64,000 bases of DNA, taken from the NCBI RefSeq assembly GCF_014495685.1, contig NZ_JACTVI010000005.1, positions 62,001 to 126,000 on the forward strand. Direction: 5' to 3'. Numbering within the stretch: the stretch's first letter is position 1; every line of letters starts with the position of its first letter. A program made the translations under genes and the position numbers. The notes beneath the pieces were generated by a model, which saw only the letters and a program-made list of their open reading frames with translations, was not told the DNA's origin and made no database searches. Shown here one piece after another: positions 8,788-17,661 of this stretch. This DNA is from Streptomyces sp. TRM68367 (lineage in GTDB: Bacteria; Actinomycetota; Actinomycetes; Streptomycetales; Streptomycetaceae).

Positions 8788-9821
8788 CCTCAGGAAACAA
8801 CGTGCGTGTGGTGGCCGCCGGCGACCACTTCGTCCTGCCCTCGCTGATCGCCGACGCGGTCGGCCGTGAAGCGGGCGAACAGCCCGTGAACGTAAGGGAG
8901 TTGAAGCTGGGCTGGCCGCTCGATCCCTTCGGCCCGGTGGCCGAGGTGCAGGAGGCCAGTGATGCCGAGGACGAGATGATCGAGGCACTGGCCGGGGCAC
9001 AGGTGCTGGTCACGCAGATGGGGCCGGTCACCGAGCGCGTCCTGGCCGCCTGCCCGGACCTGCGCCTGGTGGTGGTGTGCCGGGGCGGCCCGGTCAACGT
9101 CAACCTGGACGCGGCGAAACAGCGTGACGTGCGGGTCTGCTTCGCGCCGGGCCGCAACGCCGCCGCCACCGCCGAGTTCACCCTCGGCCTGATGCTCGCC
9201 GCCCTGCGCCGCATCCCGCAGGCCCACGACCTCCTCGCCCGGCAGGGCAGTTGGGCAGGGGCGGCGTACTACACGTACGAGCACAGCGGTCTGGAGCTGG
9301 AGGACCTGCCGGTCGGCCTGGTCGGCTACGGGGCCGTGGGCAGCCGGGTCGCGCGCGTGCTGTGCGCGTTCGGGGCACGGGTGCTGGTGTACGACCCGTA
9401 TGTGCACGGCGAGATCCACGGGCTGCGCGTGAACTCGCTGGAGGAGCTGCTGCGCGGCTCCCACGTGATCACCCTGCACGCCCGGCTCACCGACGAGACG
9501 CGCGGCCTGATCGGCGCCCGTGAGCTGGCGCTGCTGCCGCACGGCGCGGTGGTGGTGAACGTGGCCCGCGGACCGCTGCTGGACGAGGTCGCGCTGTGCG
9601 ACGCGCTGGAGAGCGGGCAGGTGTCGGCGGCGGCGCTCGACACGTACGTTCACGAGCCGCTCCCGGAGGGCTCCCGGCTGCGGGCACTGGCGGAACGCGT
9701 GGTGCTGACCCCACACCTGGGCGGGGCTTCGCGCGCGGTGGCGGAGAAGGCGGCACGCATCGCCGCGGAGGAGGTCGGCCGCTGGGTGCGCGGGGAGCCG
9801 CTGGCGCACTGCCTGACCTGA
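8784..9821 (+). CDS. D-isomer-specific 2-hydroxyacid dehydrogenase
   Basis: A 345-residue NAD-dependent dehydrogenase of the phosphoglycerate/glyoxylate reductase family. The dinucleotide motif is GLVGYGAVGSRVARVL followed by VLVYDP (about residues 178-200). The catalytic Arg is in NVARGPLLDE, the Glu in VHEPLPEG and the His in LTPHLGGASR. The start is fixed by a four-base ATGA overlap with the ABC ATPase remnant. The neighbours suggest that it oxidises or reduces a sugar-acid or hydroxyketo intermediate; the substrate cannot be assigned. The downstream FGGY kinase is on the same strand. Confidence 0.9.
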   Translation: MTSGNNVRVVAAGDHFVLPSLIADAVGREAGEQPVNVRELKLGWPLDPFGPVAEVQEASDAEDEMIEALAGAQVLVTQMGPVTERVLAACPDLRLVVVCRGGPVNVNLDAAKQRDVRVCFAPGRNAAATAEFTLGLMLAALRRIPQAHDLLARQGSWAGAAYYTYEHSGLELEDLPVGLVGYGAVGSRVARVLCAFGARVLVYDPYVHGEIHGLRVNSLEELLRGSHVITLHARLTDETRGLIGARELALLPHGAVVVNVARGPLLDEVALCDALESGQVSAAALDTYVHEPLPEGSRLRALAERVVLTPHLGGASRAVAEKAARIAAEEVGRWVRGEPLAHCLT

Positions 9822-9984
9822 GGGCGATGTGGGTGCGGGCCCACCAACGCCCACTGGTCCGACGACACGGGCCGCGAGAGAGCCGCACCGGCACGTGGCG
9901 CCCCGAAGGCGAACGAGCCAAACATTCGGCACGCCAGCTGCAAAGGCACTGCACAGCCGACCGAGCCAAAAGAGGTGGGTTGGG

Positions 9985-11406
9985 ATGTACGTCGGTATCG
10001 ATGTAGGCACGTCCATGGTGAAAGCCGCCGCGTTCGACACCGAGGGCCGCGAACGGGCCGTCGCGGCGCGCCCGGTGGGTCTCGCCCTGCATGGCGGGCA
10101 GGTCGAGCAGGACATGGAGGAGGTGTACGCGGCGGTCGTCGCCGTGCTGCGGGAGCTGACGTCCCGGGTGCCGGAGCCGGTCGAGCTGGCCGGGCTGACC
10201 GGGCAGGGCGACGGGGTGTGGCTGGTCGACAAGGAGGGCCGCCCGGTGCGGCCGGCGGCTTCCTGGATGGACGGCCGCGCGCATGAACTGGTCGACCGAT
10301 GGCTGGCGGACGGCACCTTCGAGACGGTGTTCCGGCGCACCGGAAGCGCCATGTTCCCCGGCTGCCCCGGCCCGCTGCTGGCCTGGCTGGACAGTCACGA
10401 GCCGGCCGCCCTCGACGCGGCGACCGCCGCTCTGTACTGCAAGGACATGGTGTTCCAGCGTCTGACGGGCTCCCCGCGGGCGGCGACGGACGTCTCCGAC
10501 GCGTCGATGCCGTTCCTGGACCCGCGCACCCGGGCGTACGACAACCGGGTGGTGGAGCTGCTGGGTCTCACCCACCGCCGCGGCCTGCTCGCCCCGGTGA
10601 GCGATCCGATCGCGACGGCCGGGACGCGCGGCGAGGGCCTGCCCGCCGGGACGCGGATCGCGAACGGCCCGTACGACCTGCCGGCCAGCGCGCTCGGCGC
10701 CGGCGTCACCTCCCCGGGCGACGGCCTGCTGATCGTCGGCACGTGCCTGGCCAGCCTGGTCGCGACGACCGAGCTGGACCTGTCCGGCGAGCCGGCCGGC
10801 CTGTACATCTCCACCGACCGCCCCGGCCACTGGCTGCGCGCCATGCCCGCGATGGTCGGCACGGCGGCCCTGGACTGGGTGCTGACCACGACCGGTGTCC
10901 CCCACGACGAGGTGGACGGCCTCCTCGCGGACACGCCGCCGGGCGCGCACGGGGTGCGGGTCCTGCCGTACTTCGCGCCGTCCGGCGAGCGGGCCCCGTT
11001 CGTGGAGCCGCGGCTGCGCGCCGAGCTCACCGGTGTCTCCCTGGAGTCGACCAAGGGCGACCTGGTCCGCGCGACCTGCGAGGGCATCGGCTACGCCGCC
11101 CGGCACTGCCTGGAGGCGGCCGGGCTCACCGGGACGCTGGCGGTGTGCGGCGGCGGCACCCGCAGCTCCGCCTGGATGCGGCTGCTCGCCGACGTCCTCG
11201 GCCGGCCGCTCGGCGTCGTCGAGGGCGAGGTCGGCGCGCGGGGCGCGGTGCTCGCGGCGGCCGAGCGGTACGGGGTGGCCTTGGACGCGGAGGAGTGGAC
11301 GCGGCCCACGGCGGTGGTCGAGCCGGACGCGAGGCGGGCGGCGTACTACGCGAAGGGGTACGAGGAGCACCTGGACCGGCTCGAACAGGCGCGGGCACGC
11401 ATCTGA
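9985..11406 (+). CDS. FGGY-family carbohydrate kinase
   Basis: A 473-residue sugar or polyol kinase. It begins with MYVGIDVGTSMVKAAAF, the ATP-phosphate loop, has ANGPYDLPASALGAG at the position of the catalytic DxxA loop, and has AVCGGGTRSSAWMRLLADVL in the second nucleotide-binding domain. The ATG has AGAGGTGGG upstream. It is 163 bases after the dehydrogenase and probably in the same operon. It is clearly different from the FGGY kinase at 4879-6420, so the cluster has two kinases, possibly for two sugars or two steps. Confidence 0.88.
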   Translation: MYVGIDVGTSMVKAAAFDTEGRERAVAARPVGLALHGGQVEQDMEEVYAAVVAVLRELTSRVPEPVELAGLTGQGDGVWLVDKEGRPVRPAASWMDGRAHELVDRWLADGTFETVFRRTGSAMFPGCPGPLLAWLDSHEPAALDAATAALYCKDMVFQRLTGSPRAATDVSDASMPFLDPRTRAYDNRVVELLGLTHRRGLLAPVSDPIATAGTRGEGLPAGTRIANGPYDLPASALGAGVTSPGDGLLIVGTCLASLVATTELDLSGEPAGLYISTDRPGHWLRAMPAMVGTAALDWVLTTTGVPHDEVDGLLADTPPGAHGVRVLPYFAPSGERAPFVEPRLRAELTGVSLESTKGDLVRATCEGIGYAARHCLEAAGLTGTLAVCGGGTRSSAWMRLLADVLGRPLGVVEGEVGARGAVLAAAERYGVALDAEEWTRPTAVVEPDARRAAYYAKGYEEHLDRLEQARARI

Positions 11407-11935
11407 ACGGCCGTGCGGGACAAGGCAGTCGCATGCCAAAGCCGACACGACGGCCCCTGCCGTGCCCGACCATGTGCGTGGGAGGGCGGTTCGTGACTTG
11501 ACGCGGTTGCCGAGCTGCTCACCAACCGCCCTGTCGGGACGCACATACGTGGCGGGGCGGTTGGCCTTGCAGGTATACCGAGCGTTCCTGCTGGGTGAGG
11601 TCCCGGTTGACGGCACGGCATATCTTGCGGACTGCTTCGGCCGGGCCGGGGAGAGATACGTCCCGCAGCCGCACGGTCCCGTCGGCATCGCCGCTGGCCG
11701 GCGTTTGCCCAGAGGACATCCAGGCGTTCTTCGACGGCGCCGTGCCCGCGCCGCCGTTCGACGTCGCCCGCCAGCTGGGCGCCCCACCCACCTCTGGCGG
11801 CGGGCTCCCGGCGCGGTACCGGAGCCGACGATTTCGGGGACACGTTCGCCGAATACGCGCTGTACTACCACCTGGGGGCCGGCGCGGTGGTGACCGGCTT
11901 CCCGGACCTGGCGGTGCTGGCGAGAAGAGGCTGAC
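11407..11935 (+). pseudogene. fragmented coding remnants, unidentified
   Basis: This 529-base stretch has no intact gene, but protein-like pieces appear in different plus-strand frames. Around 11550-11680 one frame reads LQVYRAFLLGEVPVDGTAYL. Around 11705-11790 another reads CPEDIQAFFDGAVPAPPFDV. A third, just before the small gene at 11936, reads FGDTFAEYALYYHLGAGAVV and ends at a stop at 11932-11934. The pieces have normal high-GC codon use and good internal composition. I interpret them as one or more frameshifted genes, but I do not recognise the family. Confidence 0.35.
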
Positions 11936-12157
11936 ATGACCCACAAGTGGTGTCCGACCTGCCGTGCCTGGCACGACTTCCGCAAGCTCGACGCCGAGGA
12001 GAAGGCGGCCGTGCGGGAGGAGAGGGGGGAGCGCCACTATGTGGACGACCTGTGGCGGTGCACCGCCCCGGGCTGCCTGTGGTACCAGCCGTACCTCAAC
12101 AAGGCGGGCGGCCGGCTCCCCGAGAGGTTCCGGGAGAAGCCGGCCGACGCCGGGTGA
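11936..12157 (+). CDS. small zinc-ribbon-like protein of unknown function
   Basis: A 73-residue protein, MTHKWCPTCRAWHDFRKLDA onward, with CPTC at residues 6-9 and a second pair in CTAPGC. This looks like a four-Cys metal site, possibly a zinc ribbon with adjacent Trp/His residues. It is charged and has no membrane segment. The ATG follows directly after the stop of an upstream coding remnant (TGA-C-ATG), so it was probably translationally coupled to a gene that has decayed. I do not recognise the family. Confidence 0.55.
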   Translation: MTHKWCPTCRAWHDFRKLDAEEKAAVREERGERHYVDDLWRCTAPGCLWYQPYLNKAGGRLPERFREKPADAG

Positions 12158-12160
12158 GTC

Positions 12161-12823
12161 CTACAGATTGCTGAAGTCGGGACCCTTGGTGCGGGTGCGC
12201 TTGATCTCGTAGAAGCCGGGGACCGAGGCCACGGCGAGGGTGCCGTCCCAGAGGCGGGCGGCCTCCTCGCCCTTCGGGGCCGGGGTGACGACCGGGCCGA
12301 AGAAGGCGAGCTGCTCGCCGTCGGCGCCGGGCACGGCGATGACCGGCGTGCCGACCTCCTGGCCGACCCAGTCGATGCCCTCCTTGTGGGAGGCGCGCAG
12401 CTCGGCGTCGAACTCGAAGTCCTCCTGGTCGGCGTAGTCGATCAGGTCGGCGGGCAGCCCCACGTCGGCGAGCGCGGCGGCCATGGCTTCGCGGGTCGGG
12501 CCCGCGCCGTCGTTGTGGAAGCGGGTGCCCAGCGCGGTGTAGAGCGGGCCGAGGACGTCGGCGCCGTGCTTCTGCCAGGCCGCGGTCACCACGCGCACCG
12601 GCTGCCACGCCGTCTTCGCGAGCATCTCGCGGTACTCCTCGGGCAGCTCGTCGAGCTTGTCCTCGTTGAGCACGGCCAGGCTCATGATGTGCCAGCGGAC
12701 CTCGATGTCGCGGACCTTCTCCACCTCCAGCACCCACCGGGACGTCATCCACGCCCACGGGCACAGCGGGTCGAACCAGAAGTCGACGGGGGTCTTTCCG
12801 GAGGTCGTCGCGCTCTCGGACAT
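12161..12823 (-). CDS. DsbA-family protein, mycothiol-dependent nitroreductase homologue
   Basis: A 220-residue thioredoxin-fold protein resembling the actinobacterial Rv2466c family, cytosolic oxidoreductases that use mycothiol. The active-site segment is VDFWFDPLCPWAWMTSRW near residue 15. Only the first Cys is present in the CPWA motif, so a one-Cys or mycothiol-mixed-disulphide mechanism would be needed. The cis-Pro loop is in GTPVIAVPG. There is no signal peptide, consistent with a cytosolic location. It is divergent from pepN and convergent with the small zinc-ribbon gene. Confidence 0.8.
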   Translation of the reverse strand: MSESATTSGKTPVDFWFDPLCPWAWMTSRWVLEVEKVRDIEVRWHIMSLAVLNEDKLDELPEEYREMLAKTAWQPVRVVTAAWQKHGADVLGPLYTALGTRFHNDGAGPTREAMAAALADVGLPADLIDYADQEDFEFDAELRASHKEGIDWVGQEVGTPVIAVPGADGEQLAFFGPVVTPAPKGEEAARLWDGTLAVASVPGFYEIKRTRTKGPDFSNL

Positions 12824-13016
12824 GCTTCTCCTCGGATAAACGTCACACGTTGCGTCACAAGTGCCTTTGAATGCTCAACGGCCACCGCGCCCGTCCCATT
12901 CCCGGCTGCCCCGCGTCAGGGGCGCATGGCAGGATCGGTCCTGTTCAGCCGTACGCTCCCCCACTCTCGGCTTCGCTCGAGCGGGGGGACCCGCATCGTT
13001 TGAGGGAGTGCCGCCC

Positions 13017-15602
13017 GTGCCCGGTGAGAATCTGTCCCGCGACGAGGCCCGGGAGCGGGCCGCCCTGCTGTCCGTCGACGGGTACGAGGTGTCCCTCGAC
13101 GTGCGCTCGGCCGTCGGCGACGAGGGCGGCGCGGGGCCGCGCACCTTCCGCTCCGTCACCACGATCCGGTTCCGCTGCAACGAGCCCGGCGCTTCGAGCT
13201 TCGCGGACCTGATCGCGCCGAGTGTGACGGCCGTCTCCCTCAACGGCCGCGACCTCGACCCCAGCGAGATCTTCGACGGCTCCCGGATCCAGCTGGAGGA
13301 CCTGGCCGCCGACAACGAACTCGTCGTGGACGGGCAGTGCGCCTACTCCCGCACCGGCGAGGGCCTGCACCGCTTCGTCGACCCCGAGGACGGCGAGGTG
13401 TACCTGTACACGCAGTACGAGCCGGCCGACTCCCGCCGCGTCTTCGCCAACTTCGAGCAGCCCGACCTGAAGGCCCCGTTCCGCTTCGAGGTGCGGGCGC
13501 CGGAGGGCTGGACGGTGTGGAGCAACGGCGCGGGCGAGCGGGTCGACGGGATCTGGCGGTTCGCGGAGACGAAGCCGATCTCGACGTACATCACGTGTGT
13601 GGTCGCGGGCCCGTACCACTACGTGACGGACGAGTACGAGCGTGTCCTCGAGGACGGCACCCGGCTGCGGATCCCCCTCGGCGCCCTGTGCCGCAAGGGC
13701 CTCGCACCCTACTTCGACGCCGACGACGTGTTCCTGGTGACCAAGCAGGGCCTGGACTTCTTCCACGACCACGTCGACTACCCGTACCCCTTCGGGAAGT
13801 ACGACCAGGCGTTTGTGCCCGAGTACAACCTCGGCGCGATGGAGAACCCGGGCCTGGTGACGTTCCGGGAGGAGTTCATCTTCCGGGGCAAGGTGACGCG
13901 GGCGTCGTACGAGAACCGGGCCAACGTCATCCTGCACGAGATGGCGCACATGTGGTTCGGCGACCTGGTCACCATGCAGTGGTGGGACGACCTGTGGCTG
14001 AAGGAGTCCTTCGCCGACTTCATGGGCGCGTTCTCGCTGGTCGGCGCCACGCGGTTCACCGACGGCTGGATCACCTTCGCCAACCGCCGCAAGGCGTGGG
14101 CGTACCGCGCCGACCAGCTGCCGTCCACGCACCCGATCACCGCGGACATCCGCGACCTGCAGGACGCCAAGCTGAACTTCGACGGCATCACGTACGCCAA
14201 GGGCGCCTCGGTGCTGAAGCAGCTCGTGGCGTACGTCGGGCAGGACGCGTTCCTGGAGGGCGCGCGTCGCTACTTCAAGCGGCACGCGTACGGCAACACG
14301 CGCCTGGGCGACCTGCTGGCGGTGCTGGAGGAGACCAGCGGGCGGGACATGGCCGCCTGGTCGCGGTCCTGGCTCCAGACGGCCGGCGTCAACTCGCTGA
14401 CCCCGCAGGTGCTGCTGAGCCCGGACGGCCGGGTCGACGAGCTGGCGGTGGTGCAGGAGGCTCCGGAGTCGCACCCTGAGCTGCGGCCGCACCGGGTCGC
14501 GGTGGGCCTGTACCGGCGGGGCGCCGGCGGGGCGCTGGAGCGGTACGCGCGCGCGGAGATCGACGTCGAGGGCGCGCGGACGGTCGTAGGAGAGCTGGCC
14601 GGGGCGGACGCGCCGGAGCTCGTCCTGGTGAACGACGACGACCTGACGTACTGCAAGATCCGCTTCGAGGAGACGTCGCTGGCGACGCTGCGAGACGGGC
14701 TGGGCGAGGTCACCGACCCGCTGGCACGCGCCCTGTGCTGGTCGGCGCTGTGGAACATGACCCGGGACGCGCTGCTGCCGGCGCGGGACTTCGTGGACCT
14801 GGTGCTGCGGTTCGCGGGGCGTGAGTCCGACATCGGCGTGCTCCAGATGCTGCACGCGTGGACCCGGTCGGCGCTCGTGCACTACGCGGCGCCGCAGTGG
14901 CGGCCGGTGGGTGAGCGGCTGGTCGCGGACGGGGCGCTGCGGGAGCTGCGGGCGGCCGAGCCGGGCAGCGAGCACCAGCTGGCGTGGGCGCGGTGCTTCG
15001 CGGCGGTGAGGTCGGGCGCCGAGGACCTGGCGGTGCTGCGGGGCCTGCTGGAGGGCACGGAGAAGATCGACGGGCTCGATGTGGACCAAGAGCTGCGCTG
15101 GACGTTCCTGGAGCCGCTCGCCGCGCACGGAGTCGCCGACGAGGGCGTGCTGGCCGCGGAACTCGCCCGGGACGACACCGCGTCCGGCAAGCGTCACCAG
15201 GTGCGCTGCCTGGCCGCCCGCCCGTCGGCGGCGGTCAAGGCGCAGGCGTGGGCGCAGGTCGTGGAGGGCGACCGGCTCTCCAACGCGCTGGTCGAGTCGA
15301 CGATCTCGGGCTTCACGCAGACCTCGCAGCGGGAGCTGCTCGCGCCGTACGCGCAGAAGTACTTCGCGGCGATCGAGCGGGTGTGGAGCGAGCGGTCGAT
15401 CCAGATCGGCATGGATGTGGTGCGCGGCCTGTTCCCGGCCCTCCAGGACTCGCCGGCGACGCTGGCGGCGACGGACGCGTGGCTGTCCACGCACGCGGAT
15501 GCCGCGCCCGCCCTGCGCCGGCTCGTGCTGGAGGCGCGGGACGACCTGGCGCGGGCGCTGCGGGGGCAGGCGTGCGACGCGGAGGCGACGGCCCGCTCGT
15601 AA
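13017..15602 (+). CDS. pepN: aminopeptidase N (first of two paralogues)
   Basis: An 861-residue M1 zinc aminopeptidase that removes N-terminal residues from peptides in the cytosol. The substrate-binding motif GAMEN is present in NLGAMENPGLVTF. The zinc site HEMAH begins at about residue 307, with the third ligand Glu 18 residues later in LWLKESFADF. The C-terminal half is the helical ERAP1-like domain. The GTG start before PGENLSRDEARERA has GAGGGAG eight bases upstream and aligns with the paralogue at 29893, which begins PGTNLTREEAQQRA. The longer in-frame extension is therefore rejected. It stands alone. Confidence 0.93.
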   Translation: MPGENLSRDEARERAALLSVDGYEVSLDVRSAVGDEGGAGPRTFRSVTTIRFRCNEPGASSFADLIAPSVTAVSLNGRDLDPSEIFDGSRIQLEDLAADNELVVDGQCAYSRTGEGLHRFVDPEDGEVYLYTQYEPADSRRVFANFEQPDLKAPFRFEVRAPEGWTVWSNGAGERVDGIWRFAETKPISTYITCVVAGPYHYVTDEYERVLEDGTRLRIPLGALCRKGLAPYFDADDVFLVTKQGLDFFHDHVDYPYPFGKYDQAFVPEYNLGAMENPGLVTFREEFIFRGKVTRASYENRANVILHEMAHMWFGDLVTMQWWDDLWLKESFADFMGAFSLVGATRFTDGWITFANRRKAWAYRADQLPSTHPITADIRDLQDAKLNFDGITYAKGASVLKQLVAYVGQDAFLEGARRYFKRHAYGNTRLGDLLAVLEETSGRDMAAWSRSWLQTAGVNSLTPQVLLSPDGRVDELAVVQEAPESHPELRPHRVAVGLYRRGAGGALERYARAEIDVEGARTVVGELAGADAPELVLVNDDDLTYCKIRFEETSLATLRDGLGEVTDPLARALCWSALWNMTRDALLPARDFVDLVLRFAGRESDIGVLQMLHAWTRSALVHYAAPQWRPVGERLVADGALRELRAAEPGSEHQLAWARCFAAVRSGAEDLAVLRGLLEGTEKIDGLDVDQELRWTFLEPLAAHGVADEGVLAAELARDDTASGKRHQVRCLAARPSAAVKAQAWAQVVEGDRLSNALVESTISGFTQTSQRELLAPYAQKYFAAIERVWSERSIQIGMDVVRGLFPALQDSPATLAATDAWLSTHADAAPALRRLVLEARDDLARALRGQACDAEATARS

Positions 15603-15810
15603 CCGTAACCCCGGCCTCTGGCCATGGTTTGGGCGTTCCGCCGTCGTTACAAGATGAGTGCTCTCGCGGTCGTAACCCCTGGCCGTCCCCCAAACGGACC
15701 AGGGGCTTTCGGCATCCGAACAAGCGTCCTTTAGTTCCTCCTTGTCCGCATTTGTCGACGACCCTGTAACAGCGGTTAAGGGCCGGACCAGGCGCGGGAA
15801 CGTGCGGGTC

Positions 15811-16878
15811 ATGAACCACCACAACACCCCGCTCTCCCCCCGCCCCCTGCACGAACTGTCCGACGGTCACCGCCGGATGATGACCACAGCGCAGCTGCGC
15901 GAACACGGCGTGACGGCCGCCGAGGCGGCCGAGCAGTGCCGCGCCGGCGGCCCCTGGCAGCAGCTGCTGCCGGGCGTCGTCCTGCTCCACCCCGGTCCGC
16001 CGACCAACGAGGAACGGCTGCACGCGGTGCTGATGTACGCGGCACGGGAGCGGACGGCTTCGGTCCCCGCCCAGCCGGGCGCGCAGGGCCTCCCCTCTGC
16101 CTACGCGGAGGCCATGATCACCGGCCTGGCCGCCCTCACCCTGCACGGCTTCTCCTCCGCTCCCCCGCTGCTGTCCCTGGACACGATCGACGTCCTGGTC
16201 CCCCGCCTGCGCCGGCTGCGCTCCACCGGCTGCGCGCGGATCGTCCGCACGCCCGCGCTGCCCAGGCCGGACCAGGTGACCGGTCTGCCGGTGGCCCCGG
16301 TGCCGCGCGCCCTGGCCGACGCGGTGGCGGGTCTTCAGGACGCGGGCGCGGTGCGCCGGCTGCTGACGGAGGCGGTGCGCGGCGGTCACTGCGAACCGTC
16401 GGCCGTCGTACGGGCGTTGAACCAGGCGCGACTGCTGAGCCGGCCGCACGTCGTGGACGCCGTGGACTCCCTGCTCGCCGAGGGCCGGGCCATCGCGGAG
16501 GACCGCCTCTACGAGATGGTCCGCGCCTACGGCCTCCCCGACCCCGTCTGGAACGTCGACCTCCGCCTGCCCGGCGGCCCCCACCTCGGCGGCCTCGACG
16601 CCTACTGGCCGGACCAGGCGGTCGCCCTCGAACTCGACACCCGCGCCCCGCGCGACCGCCACGAGGACCGCCCCGAGGACCGCCAGGACGAAGACGCCCT
16701 GTGGACGGAGTACACCCGCAAGCGCGAGCACCTGGAGCGCCTGGGCATCACGGTCGTCCACACCACCCCGAAGAAGCTGCGCGACTCGCCGGAACAGCAG
16801 GCGACGGTGATCCGCACGGCCCTCATGGCGTCGGCCGACCGGGACCCGGCGGCGTATGTCGTGGTGCTGCCCCGGTAG
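15811..16878 (+). CDS. AbiEi-like / DUF559-type protein of unknown function
   Basis: A 355-residue soluble protein. The N-terminal part (MMTTAQLREHGVTAAEAAEQ, then PGVVLLHPG) resembles the winged-helix and connector of type IV antitoxin AbiEi-family proteins. The C-terminal part, YWPDQAVALELDTRAPRD and then RKREHLERLGITVVHTTPKK, resembles the PD-(D/E)XK-like DUF559 fold with a possible ExD motif. Related actinobacterial proteins are common and usually uncharacterised. No AbiEii toxin gene is adjacent, so a toxin-antitoxin role is not supported. The ATG before NHHNTPLSPRP is chosen because upstream residues look non-coding. Confidence 0.6.
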   Translation: MNHHNTPLSPRPLHELSDGHRRMMTTAQLREHGVTAAEAAEQCRAGGPWQQLLPGVVLLHPGPPTNEERLHAVLMYAARERTASVPAQPGAQGLPSAYAEAMITGLAALTLHGFSSAPPLLSLDTIDVLVPRLRRLRSTGCARIVRTPALPRPDQVTGLPVAPVPRALADAVAGLQDAGAVRRLLTEAVRGGHCEPSAVVRALNQARLLSRPHVVDAVDSLLAEGRAIAEDRLYEMVRAYGLPDPVWNVDLRLPGGPHLGGLDAYWPDQAVALELDTRAPRDRHEDRPEDRQDEDALWTEYTRKREHLERLGITVVHTTPKKLRDSPEQQATVIRTALMASADRDPAAYVVVLPR

Positions 16879-16907
16879 CGACGGACCGGGCTGACACCAG
16901 GAGGGGA

Positions 16908-16945
16908 GAGGAGGGGCCGCCGGGAGCCACCGGCGGCCCCTCCTC
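16908..16945. terminator. strong hairpin between convergent genes
   Basis: A 16-bp perfect stem (GAGGAGGGGCCGCCGG with its complement) closes a six-base loop 30 bases after the upstream stop codon. It lies between the AbiEi-like gene and the convergent ATPase remnant, so it probably terminates both. Confidence 0.8.
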
Positions 16946-17037
16946 GCACGTGCGCGGCATACGGGCGCCCCTGATGACGAAGTGACCGTTGAGCGAGCGG
17001 CCCGGAAAGGCGGGTGGCCGGCAGACGGTCGGGACAC

Positions 17038-17458
17038 CTACGTACCGCCACCAAGACGTGCGCGTACGGTCTTGCCGACCTCCGCGCGCAGGAACCAGTC
17101 CAGTTCCTCGGCGATACGGGCCACGACCAGGAGACCCGGCCGCCTTCCTCGCCGGGCTCCTCTCGGATCTTCGGGAACATCCGCACCGGGTCCGACACCT
17201 CGACAGACAGCCCATCGTCCTCCAACACGGCCAGCCGCAGCCACAGTTCGTGTCCGGGCAACCTGCCGTGCACCACCGCGTTGGCGACCAGCTCCGAGGT
17301 GACGAGTACGGCGTCGTCGATGTCGCCGGTCCAGTTCCACATCGTGAGTCTGCGGCGGGCGTGCAGCCGGGCGAGACGGACGCCGCGGAGGGTCATGGGG
17401 TAGCCCATGGACCAGTCGTGGGTGAGGAGGGCGGGAGGTTGGGGGCGGGGTTGGGCAT
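17038..17458 (-). pseudogene. frameshifted ATP-binding (RsbW-like HATPase) protein
   Basis: This would encode a small GHKL-fold anti-sigma-like ATPase of the kind found beside Scr1/WhiJ regulators. The N-box is seen in DDAVLVTSELVANAVVHGRL. The coding is split over three frames. An ATG at 17458 with GGAAGG upstream reads MPNPAPNLPPSSPT; the main body (17408 to about 17140) is in a second frame; the end, GLLVVARIAEELDWFLRAEV then GKTVRARL, is in a third. Two single-base shifts would restore one protein of about 140 residues. Either the gene is inactivated or the assembly has two indel errors. It is divergent from the XRE regulator gene. Confidence 0.7.
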
Positions 17459-17661
17459 CGAGATCCCTTCCGTGTGTGGGCTACCCAACCAGCGTGTTCG
17501 TCGTGCTTATGTGGCCACAATCGAACATGCCCTGAAAATTCAGCGGTGGCGAATTTGGACTATGCCCGAATCTGCGCAATCGCCTGCGCGAGCCGCACAC
17601 GGGGTGTCACACTCTGCACACGGCAACAAGCGCAACGTGCTGGAGCACAAAGGCGGTGCAC

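Noticed and set aside
12945..15827. 960-codon frame antisense to pepN
   Set aside because: Shadow of the real gene with the typical Arg/His/Gln composition.
15811..16878. Type IV toxin-antitoxin system
   Set aside because: The antitoxin-like domain is present but no AbiEii-type nucleotidyltransferase gene is adjacent.
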